Positions 14,331-21,406 are shown, counted from the first letter of the stretch. The stretch: 32,951 bases of DNA from Elusimicrobiales bacterium (GCA_028688475.1 JAQTYB010000017.1:1-32951), one strand, 5' to 3'. The notes: a model not told the origin generated them from the letters alone. Numbers and translations: made by a program.

Positions 14331-15206
14331 ATGAGGCTTTATTTGGCGGCCGGCTTGTCGGCGTGGCTGTGCGTTGCGGTCTGCGCCGCCGCGTCCGGCG
14401 GAGAGCAGTTCAAGGCAGCCCGAATGGGCGAGCTGGAAAAACTCGGCGCGGCGATTGCGAACCTGCAACAAGAGCGGGATTGTCTTGCCGCCGCGCAAGA
14501 CCAAAACGCGGGGGAGGCATGCCGCGAATTATCGTCCGCCGGCGAGACTGCGCAGGCCGGAGCGTCCGGCGTCGATGTCCGCGCGAAAAGTCCCTATCCC
14601 GCTCTCACCAAAGAGCAATTCGCCGCCGTCAAAGCTGAAAAAATCAAGGACTCGGACAGCGTCATCTCCCTTTTGCGGAAACTGCGGTGCTGCGTATCCG
14701 CCGCCAAACATGGCAGCGCGCTTGATGTCTGCCACAAGGCCGCTGCTGATTCTTCCAGGCCGCAGGCCGCGCGGCCTCCCGTCCTTGCGCCTCCCGTGCC
14801 CGCACGCCGTTCCGCAAAGCCTGGCTTCAAGTCCTTGAAAGAGGGCGAGCTTGAACGGATAGCCGCCGAACTCGCCGGCAAGAGAAAGTATCGGGATTGC
14901 GTTGCGGAGGCCAAAAATCAGAAGGCCGGCGTCGCCTGTCTGAAAGCGGCGATGGCGGACGCGGGAACTCCTCCGCCCGTGCGGTCCGGCGCGAACGCGC
15001 AGCCGGAGTTTGTCAGGATGTCACGGGAGCAGTTCGAGACCATGCGAAAGTATTTCCTGGCTCAGTCAGACGACATGATTGCGACCTTGCAAACGCTGGA
15101 AACCTGCGTTACCGCGGCTGCGGACAAAAAAGCGCTGTCAGGGTGCCTCGGGGCGCATATTGCGGCGGCGCGCAATATCATGTCAAGGCCTTCTCCCATA
15201 AAGTGA
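14331..15206 (+). CDS. Secreted helical repeat protein D2, four C-x12-C repeats
   Basis: The start is the ATG at 14331, five bases after GGAGG; the in-frame GTG at 14325 overlaps that site. The product has 291 residues with a signal peptide of about 21. Four copies of a helical unit follow, each with one cysteine pair spaced by exactly twelve residues: C51-C64, C121-C134, C190-C203 and C259-C272, a period of 69-70 residues. Each unit opens with an F-containing helix (EQFKAARMGELEKL, EQFAAVKAEKIKD, GFKSLKEGELERI, EQFETMRKYF). Pro/Ala-rich linkers separate units 2 and 3. Predicted fold: disulfide-stapled helical hairpins on a string. D1 is a one-unit relative. I recognise no family; a spacer or binding scaffold is conceivable. 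Confidence 0.75.
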   Translation: MRLYLAAGLSAWLCVAVCAAASGGEQFKAARMGELEKLGAAIANLQQERDCLAAAQDQNAGEACRELSSAGETAQAGASGVDVRAKSPYPALTKEQFAAVKAEKIKDSDSVISLLRKLRCCVSAAKHGSALDVCHKAAADSSRPQAARPPVLAPPVPARRSAKPGFKSLKEGELERIAAELAGKRKYRDCVAEAKNQKAGVACLKAAMADAGTPPPVRSGANAQPEFVRMSREQFETMRKYFLAQSDDMIATLQTLETCVTAAADKKALSGCLGAHIAAARNIMSRPSPIK

Positions 15207-15281
15207 AGCCGCACGTTCGTGTTGAAAAACCGGGTATCATCTGATAGGCTATGTTGACGGTGTGTCCGGCGGGATTCGTCT

Positions 15282-16439
15282 ATGCGTTTGCGGGGTGGAA
15301 TTTATCTTGCGGGAAAAGTTGCGGCTCGCGCCGCGGTTTGCGCGGCGGCGTTTGTTTTATGCTGCCTGTCCGCGCCCGCCTTCGCCCAACAAGTCTCCGT
15401 GCATTCGCATTACCCCTCGCCGGCGGGAAGCGTGAACCGGTACGCCGCCACTCAGATATACGCGGGCCAACCCGGCCAAGCCTCGGTCGGCATAACCACC
15501 GGCGCGGCGGCGTTAGCTCCGGGAGCCAAACCGGGGGCCGCATCGGACGCGCTGTTTTCCTCAAACGCCGCGCCCCTGTCGTTTTCCGCCGCGTCCGCGG
15601 GAAGCAATATCGTGTTCACCGCCAATCCTGACGGCGGGGCTGACGCGGATTTCCAGAGCAAATCCGCGGTCATCGCCGATGTCAACGCGGCGAACAAGCA
15701 GGTGTTTTATTCGGATATCTGCGCGTGGAAAAAGAAGTCGGACGGCTGCGACGGCACCATACTGGAGCTGGCGTTTCCCGGAGACAAGGGGACTACGGTG
15801 ATTGCGTACGGCCTGTGCAAGAATTATGCCGCGGCCACGCATATCCTGTGTTGCAAAGTCAAAATCTCCAGCGCGCCCGCGAGAAAGGATATGCCTCTCA
15901 GAACCGGGACCGAACAAAAGGTCACAAACTGTCCCAACAGCGATTTTCCGGGCGTCGCCTGGCAGCGCACGTACACCTGTTCGGGGGCGAATCCCGAGAT
16001 AGGGCCGTGGGTGCAGGTTTCGACAAATTGCGCGAACTATTGCGTGGCGCCGTCGCCCGAGTTCAAGACGGAAAGCTGCGCGGCGGGCTACGTGGGGACC
16101 ATAGTGAAAATGCGTTCCTACACGTGTCCCGGCCCGAGCGCGGGCGCGTGGACGAAGCTGATAGACAGTTGCATGCCGGAGCCCAAGTGGGACGATTGCG
16201 CGGTGCCCGCGCCGGAGACCAGGAGCGTGGCATGCGGCGGCGGTCCCGGCGTCGTCACCTACCGGAGAGTCTGGAAATGCGTCAATAACTCCCCCGTGGC
16301 CGGAGACTGGTATGAGGTTTCCCGCACCTGCCGGCGGAACTGTCTGGAGAGCGGCTCTGTCTTCGCCTCGGCTCCCGCCTGCTGTTCCGGGAGCACCTAT
16401 ATAAACTGGCTGTGCTATTCCTGCCCCGTTTGCAATTGA
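15282..16439 (+). CDS. Secreted Cys-rich repeat protein A2
   Basis: The protein has 385 residues, and a GGCGGGA site precedes the ATG. The signal peptide ends APAFA-QQ (about residue 35). The mature start VSVHSHYPSPAGSVNRYAA (YPSP at 44-47) closely matches A1. The central domain runs from DICAWK through GTILELAFPGDKG and IAYGLC to HILCC, again parallel to A1. Three Cys repeats follow: NCPNSDFPGVAWQRTYTC, then SCAAGYVGTIVKMRSYTCPG, then ACGGGPGVVTYRRVWKC, each closed by W and C. The tail is ACCSGSTYINWLCYSCPVC. It lacks the long linkers in A1, which explains its shorter length. Extracellular; function unknown. Confidence 0.8.
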   Translation: MRLRGGIYLAGKVAARAAVCAAAFVLCCLSAPAFAQQVSVHSHYPSPAGSVNRYAATQIYAGQPGQASVGITTGAAALAPGAKPGAASDALFSSNAAPLSFSAASAGSNIVFTANPDGGADADFQSKSAVIADVNAANKQVFYSDICAWKKKSDGCDGTILELAFPGDKGTTVIAYGLCKNYAAATHILCCKVKISSAPARKDMPLRTGTEQKVTNCPNSDFPGVAWQRTYTCSGANPEIGPWVQVSTNCANYCVAPSPEFKTESCAAGYVGTIVKMRSYTCPGPSAGAWTKLIDSCMPEPKWDDCAVPAPETRSVACGGGPGVVTYRRVWKCVNNSPVAGDWYEVSRTCRRNCLESGSVFASAPACCSGSTYINWLCYSCPVCN

Positions 16440-16470
16440 GGGCGGCGCGCGGCGTTGCGGGAGAGATGTT

Positions 16471-17472
16471 ATGCTGAACTTAAAGACCGGACGGAGAGCG
16501 ATACGGGCCATGATTTGCGCCGCGTCCGCCGCCGTTTTGCCGCCCGGGGCGTTCTGCGGGCAGAAACTGACGCTCAAGACTTATTATCCCGCGCCGGTCA
16601 TAGTGTCTGAGTACGCCGCGTCATCCACGTTGAATTTTTTCGATAAGGACGGCATCAGAAAGCTTGGCCTTTACGCCTCTCCGGGCGGCGCCGGATTCGT
16701 GGAGGCGCAAACGGGGGACCTTAACGTCGCGGCCGCGTCCGGCTACATCTGGCTGGCGCCGTCGGGCCGGGGGGTGAGCGTGGGCAACGGCCTGCTGGAC
16801 TGGTGCGGATACAAGCCTCTGGCGGCGGACGGCGAGACCTTCTGTTCCGTGGACAAGCCGTATGCCTTCGCGGTTACCGACCCCGGCGTGAACATAACCT
16901 ACGACATCAATGATATAGCCGGCGGCGGCTATCTGCTCTGCTGCGCCGCGGGAGTGAACAAACCCGAATTCGCCGGCGGAACGCCGCCGGTTACGCCGTC
17001 GCAGGACACGTCGTCGAACACTCCCTGCACGCCGCATCCGCCGGACGTTCGGGTCCAGGAGTGCCCCGACGGCCAGAAAGGCGCGCTTGCGCAGATAAGG
17101 TACTACACCTGCCCCGCGCAAACCCCCGGAGAGTGGATGACTATGGGCGGCACCTGCCTTGCTCCGCCCACGCCAAACCCCTGCGTGCCGCCGGCGCCGA
17201 TGGTGCAGGTGCTGGAGTGCCCTTATCCCCAAAACCGCCAGTTGAACGGCTATATATACCAAAGCAAGGTCTGGAGCTGCGACGGTTCGCTTCCCGTCAC
17301 CAACGGCTGGGTAACCACCAAAAACACCTGCGGCCAGGAATGCGCGCACGACGGGCAGTTGGCGAGCGGACACATCAACAGTTGCTGTTCCGGCATTCGC
17401 AGGGCCAACTTCACTCTTGACGGAAATTGGGTGTATTGCTCGGGGGAACAGGCCGCCGCCACCGGACAGTGA
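16471..17472 (+). CDS. Secreted Cys-rich repeat protein B2
   Basis: The protein has 333 residues. The ribosome binding site GGGAGAG lies just upstream of the ATG. The signal peptide is basic then hydrophobic (AMICAASAAVLPPGAFCG). The mature start LTLKTYYPAPVIVSEYAASS parallels B1, as does the sequence YIWLAPSGRGVSVGNGLLDWC. The central domain runs from DWCGYK to YLLCC and contains ITYDINDIAGGGY, nearly identical to VTYDVNDMAGGFGY in B1. Two Cys repeats (ECPDGQKGALAQIRYYTCP and ECPYPQN...YQSKVWSC) precede the tail SCCSGIRR...GNWVYCSG. The stop overlaps a GTG that could be an alternative start of C2. Function is unknown. Confidence 0.8.
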   Translation: MLNLKTGRRAIRAMICAASAAVLPPGAFCGQKLTLKTYYPAPVIVSEYAASSTLNFFDKDGIRKLGLYASPGGAGFVEAQTGDLNVAAASGYIWLAPSGRGVSVGNGLLDWCGYKPLAADGETFCSVDKPYAFAVTDPGVNITYDINDIAGGGYLLCCAAGVNKPEFAGGTPPVTPSQDTSSNTPCTPHPPDVRVQECPDGQKGALAQIRYYTCPAQTPGEWMTMGGTCLAPPTPNPCVPPAPMVQVLECPYPQNRQLNGYIYQSKVWSCDGSLPVTNGWVTTKNTCGQECAHDGQLASGHINSCCSGIRRANFTLDGNWVYCSGEQAAATGQ

Positions 17473-17501
17473 AAAGAGCGGTGCCGTCGGAGCGCGAAAA
17501 T

Positions 17502-18836
17502 ATGCGAAACGCCAAATCGGCAAAAGCGTTGTACCTGTTGCTGGCGGTTGCTCCGCTTCTTTCCGCGGCAGCGGGCGCGGAGACTTTTTCCGTGGAGACC
17601 AGGCAGCCGCCGTCTTACTCCTCGATAAACAACGTTTCGGTGCGCCAGACGCCGGACGGCAAAAGCGGCGGCTTCGCCGAAGGCGGCGTGAGCGTGTCCA
17701 GCCCCGGCCCGGCGGGCGCGTCCGATAAAATCTATATCGGCAATCTGGAGATGGCCAAAGCGGCTTACGGTTTGCCCGACGCCGGAAAGCCGGTTGTAAC
17801 GCCGGGGCTCTACGGCATTTACAAGCCGTCCGGGGATTTGGTGCTGGCGACGCAAAGCGGCGACGGCGGAACGATAACGCTGTCCGCCGGCGCGGCCTGG
17901 GTGAAGCTGGCGCCCAATACCCTGCTGGGCAGGCTGTGCAAATGGGTGCCTTATGACGAGAAGAAGGGAGGCCTTACCTGCGCCGCGCCCGATGAGCATT
18001 GGACCGTGCTGGGGATGGGCACCGGAGACGAGACCGGGACCGGCAGCTATATCAGATTTTCGACCACGACCTACGCCCCCGCGGCACTGTGCTGCCGGTT
18101 TGCGACGGATAAGAGTTTTGAGATATCGGCGCCGCCGCCCTGCCAGGTCCCGCAGGACGATTTCCGCACTACCATGTGTCCCGACGGCGCAATGGGCGCC
18201 GTAACAGAGTCCCGCACTTACACCTGCCCCGGCCCCGTGGTCGGGCCGTGGGGACAGGTGTCCAACACCTGCCCGCCGCCGTGCAAGCCGTATTCGCAAA
18301 CGCGCAAGATACCGTGCCCCGATGTCGTTGTTCCCGCCAGTTGCTCACCGTTCGCGCCCGGCGCCGGCTGCACGCAGTTGTCCGGCACCGCCTGGCTTTG
18401 CGGCGCGACATATGTAACCTGTTCCGCGGCCACCACTCAGCCGCAGACGGGCACCATTACCCAGACGCGCAACTACACCTGCCCCGGCCCCGTTGACAAC
18501 GGCTGGATTGACACTGCCAAAAACTGCATGAAGCCGTGCACTCTGCCGCCGGATAACACTTCCAACAAGGACTGTCCCGCGGGGCAGGTGGGCAGCATTA
18601 CGCTTACGCAGCATTTCACCTGCCAGCCCTGCGGTACCGGCGGCGCGTCCTGCCCCACCCCCGGCCCCTGGGTGGAAACCGCAAACACTTGCTACACCCC
18701 TTGCCGCGCCAACGGAGCAACCTGCATGAAGCATGACGACTGCTGCAACGGCTGCTGCAATTTCAGCGCCAATGTCCAAGTATGCGGACCGGTGCAGGAG
18801 TGTCCTGTGTGCGGCGTCATTGCCTGCGTGAAGTAG
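17502..18836 (+). CDS. Secreted Cys-rich repeat protein C2 with cystine-knot-like tail
   Basis: The ATG at 17502 has GGAGCG eight bases upstream; a GTG at 17469 overlapping the B2 stop is the alternative. The product has 444 residues. The signal peptide is ALYLLLAVAPLLSAAAGA. The mature start FSVETRQPPSYSSINNVSV and the later FAEGG, IYIGNLEMAK and LYGIYKPSGDL segments match C1. The central domain runs from RLCKW to ALCCRF. Three Cys repeats follow (MCPDGAMGAVTESRTYTCPG; an enlarged one ending RNYTCPGP; DCPAGQVGSITLTQHFTC). The last 44 residues hold ten cysteines; C401, C408, C414-C415, C418 and C428 have inhibitor-cystine-knot spacing (C-x6-C-x5-CC-x2-C ... C). Function is unknown. Confidence 0.8.
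   Translation: MRNAKSAKALYLLLAVAPLLSAAAGAETFSVETRQPPSYSSINNVSVRQTPDGKSGGFAEGGVSVSSPGPAGASDKIYIGNLEMAKAAYGLPDAGKPVVTPGLYGIYKPSGDLVLATQSGDGGTITLSAGAAWVKLAPNTLLGRLCKWVPYDEKKGGLTCAAPDEHWTVLGMGTGDETGTGSYIRFSTTTYAPAALCCRFATDKSFEISAPPPCQVPQDDFRTTMCPDGAMGAVTESRTYTCPGPVVGPWGQVSNTCPPPCKPYSQTRKIPCPDVVVPASCSPFAPGAGCTQLSGTAWLCGATYVTCSAATTQPQTGTITQTRNYTCPGPVDNGWIDTAKNCMKPCTLPPDNTSNKDCPAGQVGSITLTQHFTCQPCGTGGASCPTPGPWVETANTCYTPCRANGATCMKHDDCCNGCCNFSANVQVCGPVQECPVCGVIACVK
18216..18240 (+). repeat. 25-base direct repeat shared with 10788-10812
   Basis: This is the second copy of the repeat, inside C2. A partial third copy of 20 identical bases is at 18474-18493. All encode the YTCPGP core of a Cys repeat. Confidence 0.8.
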
Positions 18837-18867
18837 CTGTCATACTGCGCCATTTAAGGAGAATGTT

Positions 18868-19458
18868 ATGGAAACTGACAACGAAAAAGACGGGTTCCTG
18901 CCCAAAGTGAAGCGCGACCTGAGCGTGTTCCTTTCCAGCGAGGAAGGGAAAATACTCAAGAAGGACGTGGTGGAGGCGGCAGCCGTGCTGGGCATACTCG
19001 GCGCGGGATTGCTGCACGCGGACACGGCCCTGGCCGACACCGTGAAAACGCATTCCAATTCTCTGCACAATTCCTTCAACAATGGGGCAGGGGACAAGGT
19101 GATGATAGGTTCGCATATGAATCTCTGGACTACGGTGGAGACGGCGCCCGCGTCTCAGCAGACGTCCTGCACGCCGCCCGCGGCGGAGACGCGGACGCAG
19201 AACTGTCCTTCAGGCCAGACCGGCAGCATAACGGAGACCCGCACCTGGACGTGCACGAGCGCCACCGGTACCCCCGTCGTCGGCAACTGGACGCAGACTT
19301 CAAATACCTGCCATGCGACATGCGCCGCGGCGGCAACGGCTTGCAGTTGCCCCAATGCTAGTACCGGAGGTGGCGGCACGCTCTGTGAAACTTCTGCCTG
19401 TTGCTCCGGCATATGCGCCTGGACTGGCGGATGGCCTATGCGCTATGCCTGCCGCTAG
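18868..19458 (+). CDS. Hybrid protein E: leader-like N-terminus, one Cys repeat, knottin-like tail
   Basis: The protein has 196 residues, and AAGGAG precedes the ATG. The N-terminus is unlike A-C: a charged stretch, FLSSEEGKILKKDVVEAA, a hydrophobic run (AVLGILGAGLL) and HADTALADT, then a His/Asn/Ser-rich stretch (HSNSLHNSFNN, GSHMN). From memory this resembles leaders of small peptides with His-x-Ser repeats that radical SAM enzymes modify; no such enzyme is in the window. Residues about 99-147 are a single Cys repeat (NCPSGQTGSITETRTWTC ... W ... C). The last 36 residues have six cysteines at 161, 173, 178, 179, 183 and 195, a C-x11-C-x4-CC-x3-C-x11-C pattern. It closes the cluster, three bases before the end of the convergent permease gene. 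Confidence 0.75.
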   Translation: METDNEKDGFLPKVKRDLSVFLSSEEGKILKKDVVEAAAVLGILGAGLLHADTALADTVKTHSNSLHNSFNNGAGDKVMIGSHMNLWTTVETAPASQQTSCTPPAAETRTQNCPSGQTGSITETRTWTCTSATGTPVVGNWTQTSNTCHATCAAAATACSCPNASTGGGGTLCETSACCSGICAWTGGWPMRYACR

Positions 19459-19461
19459 TTG

Positions 19462-20553
19462 CTAAATATAGGGAATGCTGATGCGGGTGGGTTCGGGTTT
19501 GGGTTTCCAGGCGAACTCTGAGCGCTGAAGCTCGATGGCTATGCTGAGGAAAACCTTCAGCATGCACGTCACCGGCATGGCGAAGATTACGCCCCATATC
19601 CCGAAAAGCTCCGCGCCCGCGAGCAGCGAGAAAACAATCACAATCGGATGCACTTTAACGGCCCGTTCCAGTATGAAGGGCTGCAAAAACCAGTCGTCTA
19701 TAAACCTTAGCGCCACAAACAGCAGCAGCACCTGCAGCACCGGCGTTATTGACGAAAACTGTATGAAAGCCGCCGCTCCGCCCAGCACCGCGCCCACTAT
19801 CGGCCCGACGTAGGGGATGAGGCTGCTCAGCCCCATTATGACCGCGACGGCGCCCGCGTATTCCAGTTGCAGCCAGGTGAGCCCCACAAGCGCCAGCGCG
19901 AACAGTATCGTGGCGTCCACCAGCACGCCGCGCAGGTAGTTGCCCAGCGACTGGTCTATTTCCGACAGTATGTGCAGCGACATCTCCACATGGCGCGACG
20001 GCAGCAAATCCAGAAAACCGTCTAGCATCCGGTGCCCGTCCACCAGCAGAAAAAACGTTATGAACGGTACCAGCACCACAAGCACCAGCCCGGGTATCAG
20101 GCCGATGATGAACATCGGCAGCGCCTCCGCGAACGAGGCCAGCTTCTGCCCCGCCAGCGCGCCCAGATTGTTGTACATCTCCCTCGGAAACGGCGTGCTT
20201 TTCGCCAGCCTGTCCGGCAATCCCGCTGCGAGAGCTTTTATTTTCACCAGATAGACCGGCCAGTTGGCCTGGAAAAGCTCCACCTCCTTGAGCATGAGGC
20301 CGTAGAGGCTGTAAAGCGCGAAGAAGGCGGTCAAACCCGCCAGCAGGTATATCGTCCCGACGATATGCCCCCGCCTGAATCCCCGGCTTTCAAAAAACAC
20401 CACCACAGGGTTTATGAGATACGCCAGCGCCACGCTCAGCACGAACGGGAAAACCGCCGCCTTGGCCGAGCCGGCGAGATATATCGTGCCGGCCAGCAGC
20501 ACGAACGGCAGGATGAGCTGCGTCAGCCGGTTTTTTTGCGGGGTCGCGTTCAT
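19462..20553 (-). CDS. AI-2E family transporter (PerM/YdiK type)
   Basis: The protein has 363 residues and about eight membrane helices. Family signatures include the N-terminal helix pair with SVALAYLINPVVVFFESRGF, a long hydrophilic segment (about 95-150), VPFITFFLLVDGHRM, and the C-terminal stretch SSLIPYVGPIVGAVLGGAAAF, then IDDWFLQPFILERAVKVHP and IWGVIFAMPVTCMLKV. Family members export small molecules such as autoinducer-2 or act as Na+/H+ antiporters; the substrate cannot be read here. The start overlaps the stop of the cyclic-nucleotide-binding gene (ATGA), so it is the last gene of a three-gene operon. Confidence 0.92.
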   Translation of the reverse strand: MNATPQKNRLTQLILPFVLLAGTIYLAGSAKAAVFPFVLSVALAYLINPVVVFFESRGFRRGHIVGTIYLLAGLTAFFALYSLYGLMLKEVELFQANWPVYLVKIKALAAGLPDRLAKSTPFPREMYNNLGALAGQKLASFAEALPMFIIGLIPGLVLVVLVPFITFFLLVDGHRMLDGFLDLLPSRHVEMSLHILSEIDQSLGNYLRGVLVDATILFALALVGLTWLQLEYAGAVAVIMGLSSLIPYVGPIVGAVLGGAAAFIQFSSITPVLQVLLLFVALRFIDDWFLQPFILERAVKVHPIVIVFSLLAGAELFGIWGVIFAMPVTCMLKVFLSIAIELQRSEFAWKPKPEPTRISIPYI

Positions 20554-21053
20554 TTGGCCGGAGGCTGGGGGTTTTTGGATTGCTCCATGACGGCGCGCAG
20601 CCGCGCCGAAAGCGTGCGCGCGAGGTAGTGGATGATGACCACCCCGATGCGCGGGTGGTTGTAGAGGAGATGCTCCAGCTTGTTTTTATAGAACAGGTAG
20701 ACTTTGGTTTTCTCCGCCGCCACCGCGCCGGCGGTGCGCGGCATTTCCTCAAGCAGCGCCATTTCGCCGAAAATTTCCCCCGGGCGCACCTCGGCGATGG
20801 CTTCGCCGCGGCCTTCCGCGTTCTTGCGCAGCAACTGGACGTTGCCGGCGGCCACTATGAAGAGCGCGCGCCCGATGTCGCCCTCCTCGAACAGCGTCTC
20901 GCCCTTGAGGTAGACCCGCTCGTCGAGCGTCTGCAGCAGGTAGGTGAAGTCGTTTTTGCGCAGCCCCTGGAACAGCGGCAGACGGGTGAGAAAATCCCGC
21001 TGCTCATAGTGGTCTGTGTCGCGGAAAAACGCGGCGAGCTTGGACAGATGCAT
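20550..21053 (-). CDS. Cyclic-nucleotide-binding domain protein
   Basis: The protein has 167 residues. A single CRP-type nucleotide-binding domain spans about residues 20-140: the lead-in FLTRLPLFQGLRKNDFTYLL, the strand VYLKGETLFEEGDIGRALFIV, and the phosphate-binding cassette GEIFGEMALLEEMPRTAGAV with the conserved Glu and Arg that contact the cyclic phosphate. There is no C-terminal DNA-binding domain, so it is not a CRP/FNR transcription factor. It is coupled by ATGA overlap to the permease gene, which suggests it may regulate that membrane protein; this is inference from context. Confidence 0.9.
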   Translation of the reverse strand: MHLSKLAAFFRDTDHYEQRDFLTRLPLFQGLRKNDFTYLLQTLDERVYLKGETLFEEGDIGRALFIVAAGNVQLLRKNAEGRGEAIAEVRPGEIFGEMALLEEMPRTAGAVAAEKTKVYLFYKNKLEHLLYNHPRIGVVIIHYLARTLSARLRAVMEQSKNPQPPAK

Positions 21054-21059
21054 GGCTTC

Positions 21060-21323
21060 TCAACAGCCTTTGCGCAACCCCGCCACGAAGGAGGCGGCGA
21101 ACTGCGCGGTCTTGAACCAGAAAGAGCGCACCGAGTCGGAAACCAGGCCGACCGCGTCGAACAGGCCGCGCGTGGCCTCCACTTTCTCGTTGGCGTTTAT
21201 GGCCAGCGTCTCGATGGCGCGCGCCGTGGCGCGCACCTGCTTGAGCGTAGCCACCGCGTTCAGCGCCGCCCACACCAGCGCCGCCGTTATGAGTCCGGCG
21301 CAAACCGCATAAAATATTTCCAT
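21060..21323 (-). CDS. DUF948-like single-helix membrane protein
   Basis: The start is the ATG at 21323, eight bases after GGAGG; a GTG at 21332 overlaps that site. The product has 87 residues: one membrane helix (about 3-28, IFYAVCAGLITAALVWAALNAVATL) and a helical tail (VRATARAIETLAINANEKVEA) resembling DUF948 proteins. The biochemical role is unknown. It is the first gene of the operon with the cyclic-nucleotide-binding protein and the permease, six bases from the next start. Confidence 0.7.
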   Translation of the reverse strand: MEIFYAVCAGLITAALVWAALNAVATLKQVRATARAIETLAINANEKVEATRGLFDAVGLVSDSVRSFWFKTAQFAASFVAGLRKGC

Positions 21324-21395
21324 TGCACTCACCTCCGTATATTCGCTATGAGCAATTAAATCAGTTTGGAAACGGCAGGGTCAAGGCAGAAGAAT

Positions 21396-21406
21396 TATAA
21401 TATAAT
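21396..21406 (+). promoter_or_regulatory. Two overlapping -10 boxes upstream of the YwqK-repeat gene
   Basis: TATAAT occurs at 21396-21401 and again at 21401-21406. No convincing -35 is present. They lie about 45-50 bases before the ATG at 21450 in the divergent spacer. Confidence 0.45.

Noticed and set aside
15561..18299. Long minus-strand frames opposite A2, B2 and C2
   Set aside because: The plus-strand frames have signal peptides, ribosome binding sites and conserved cysteines shared by paralogues; the opposite frames have none of these.
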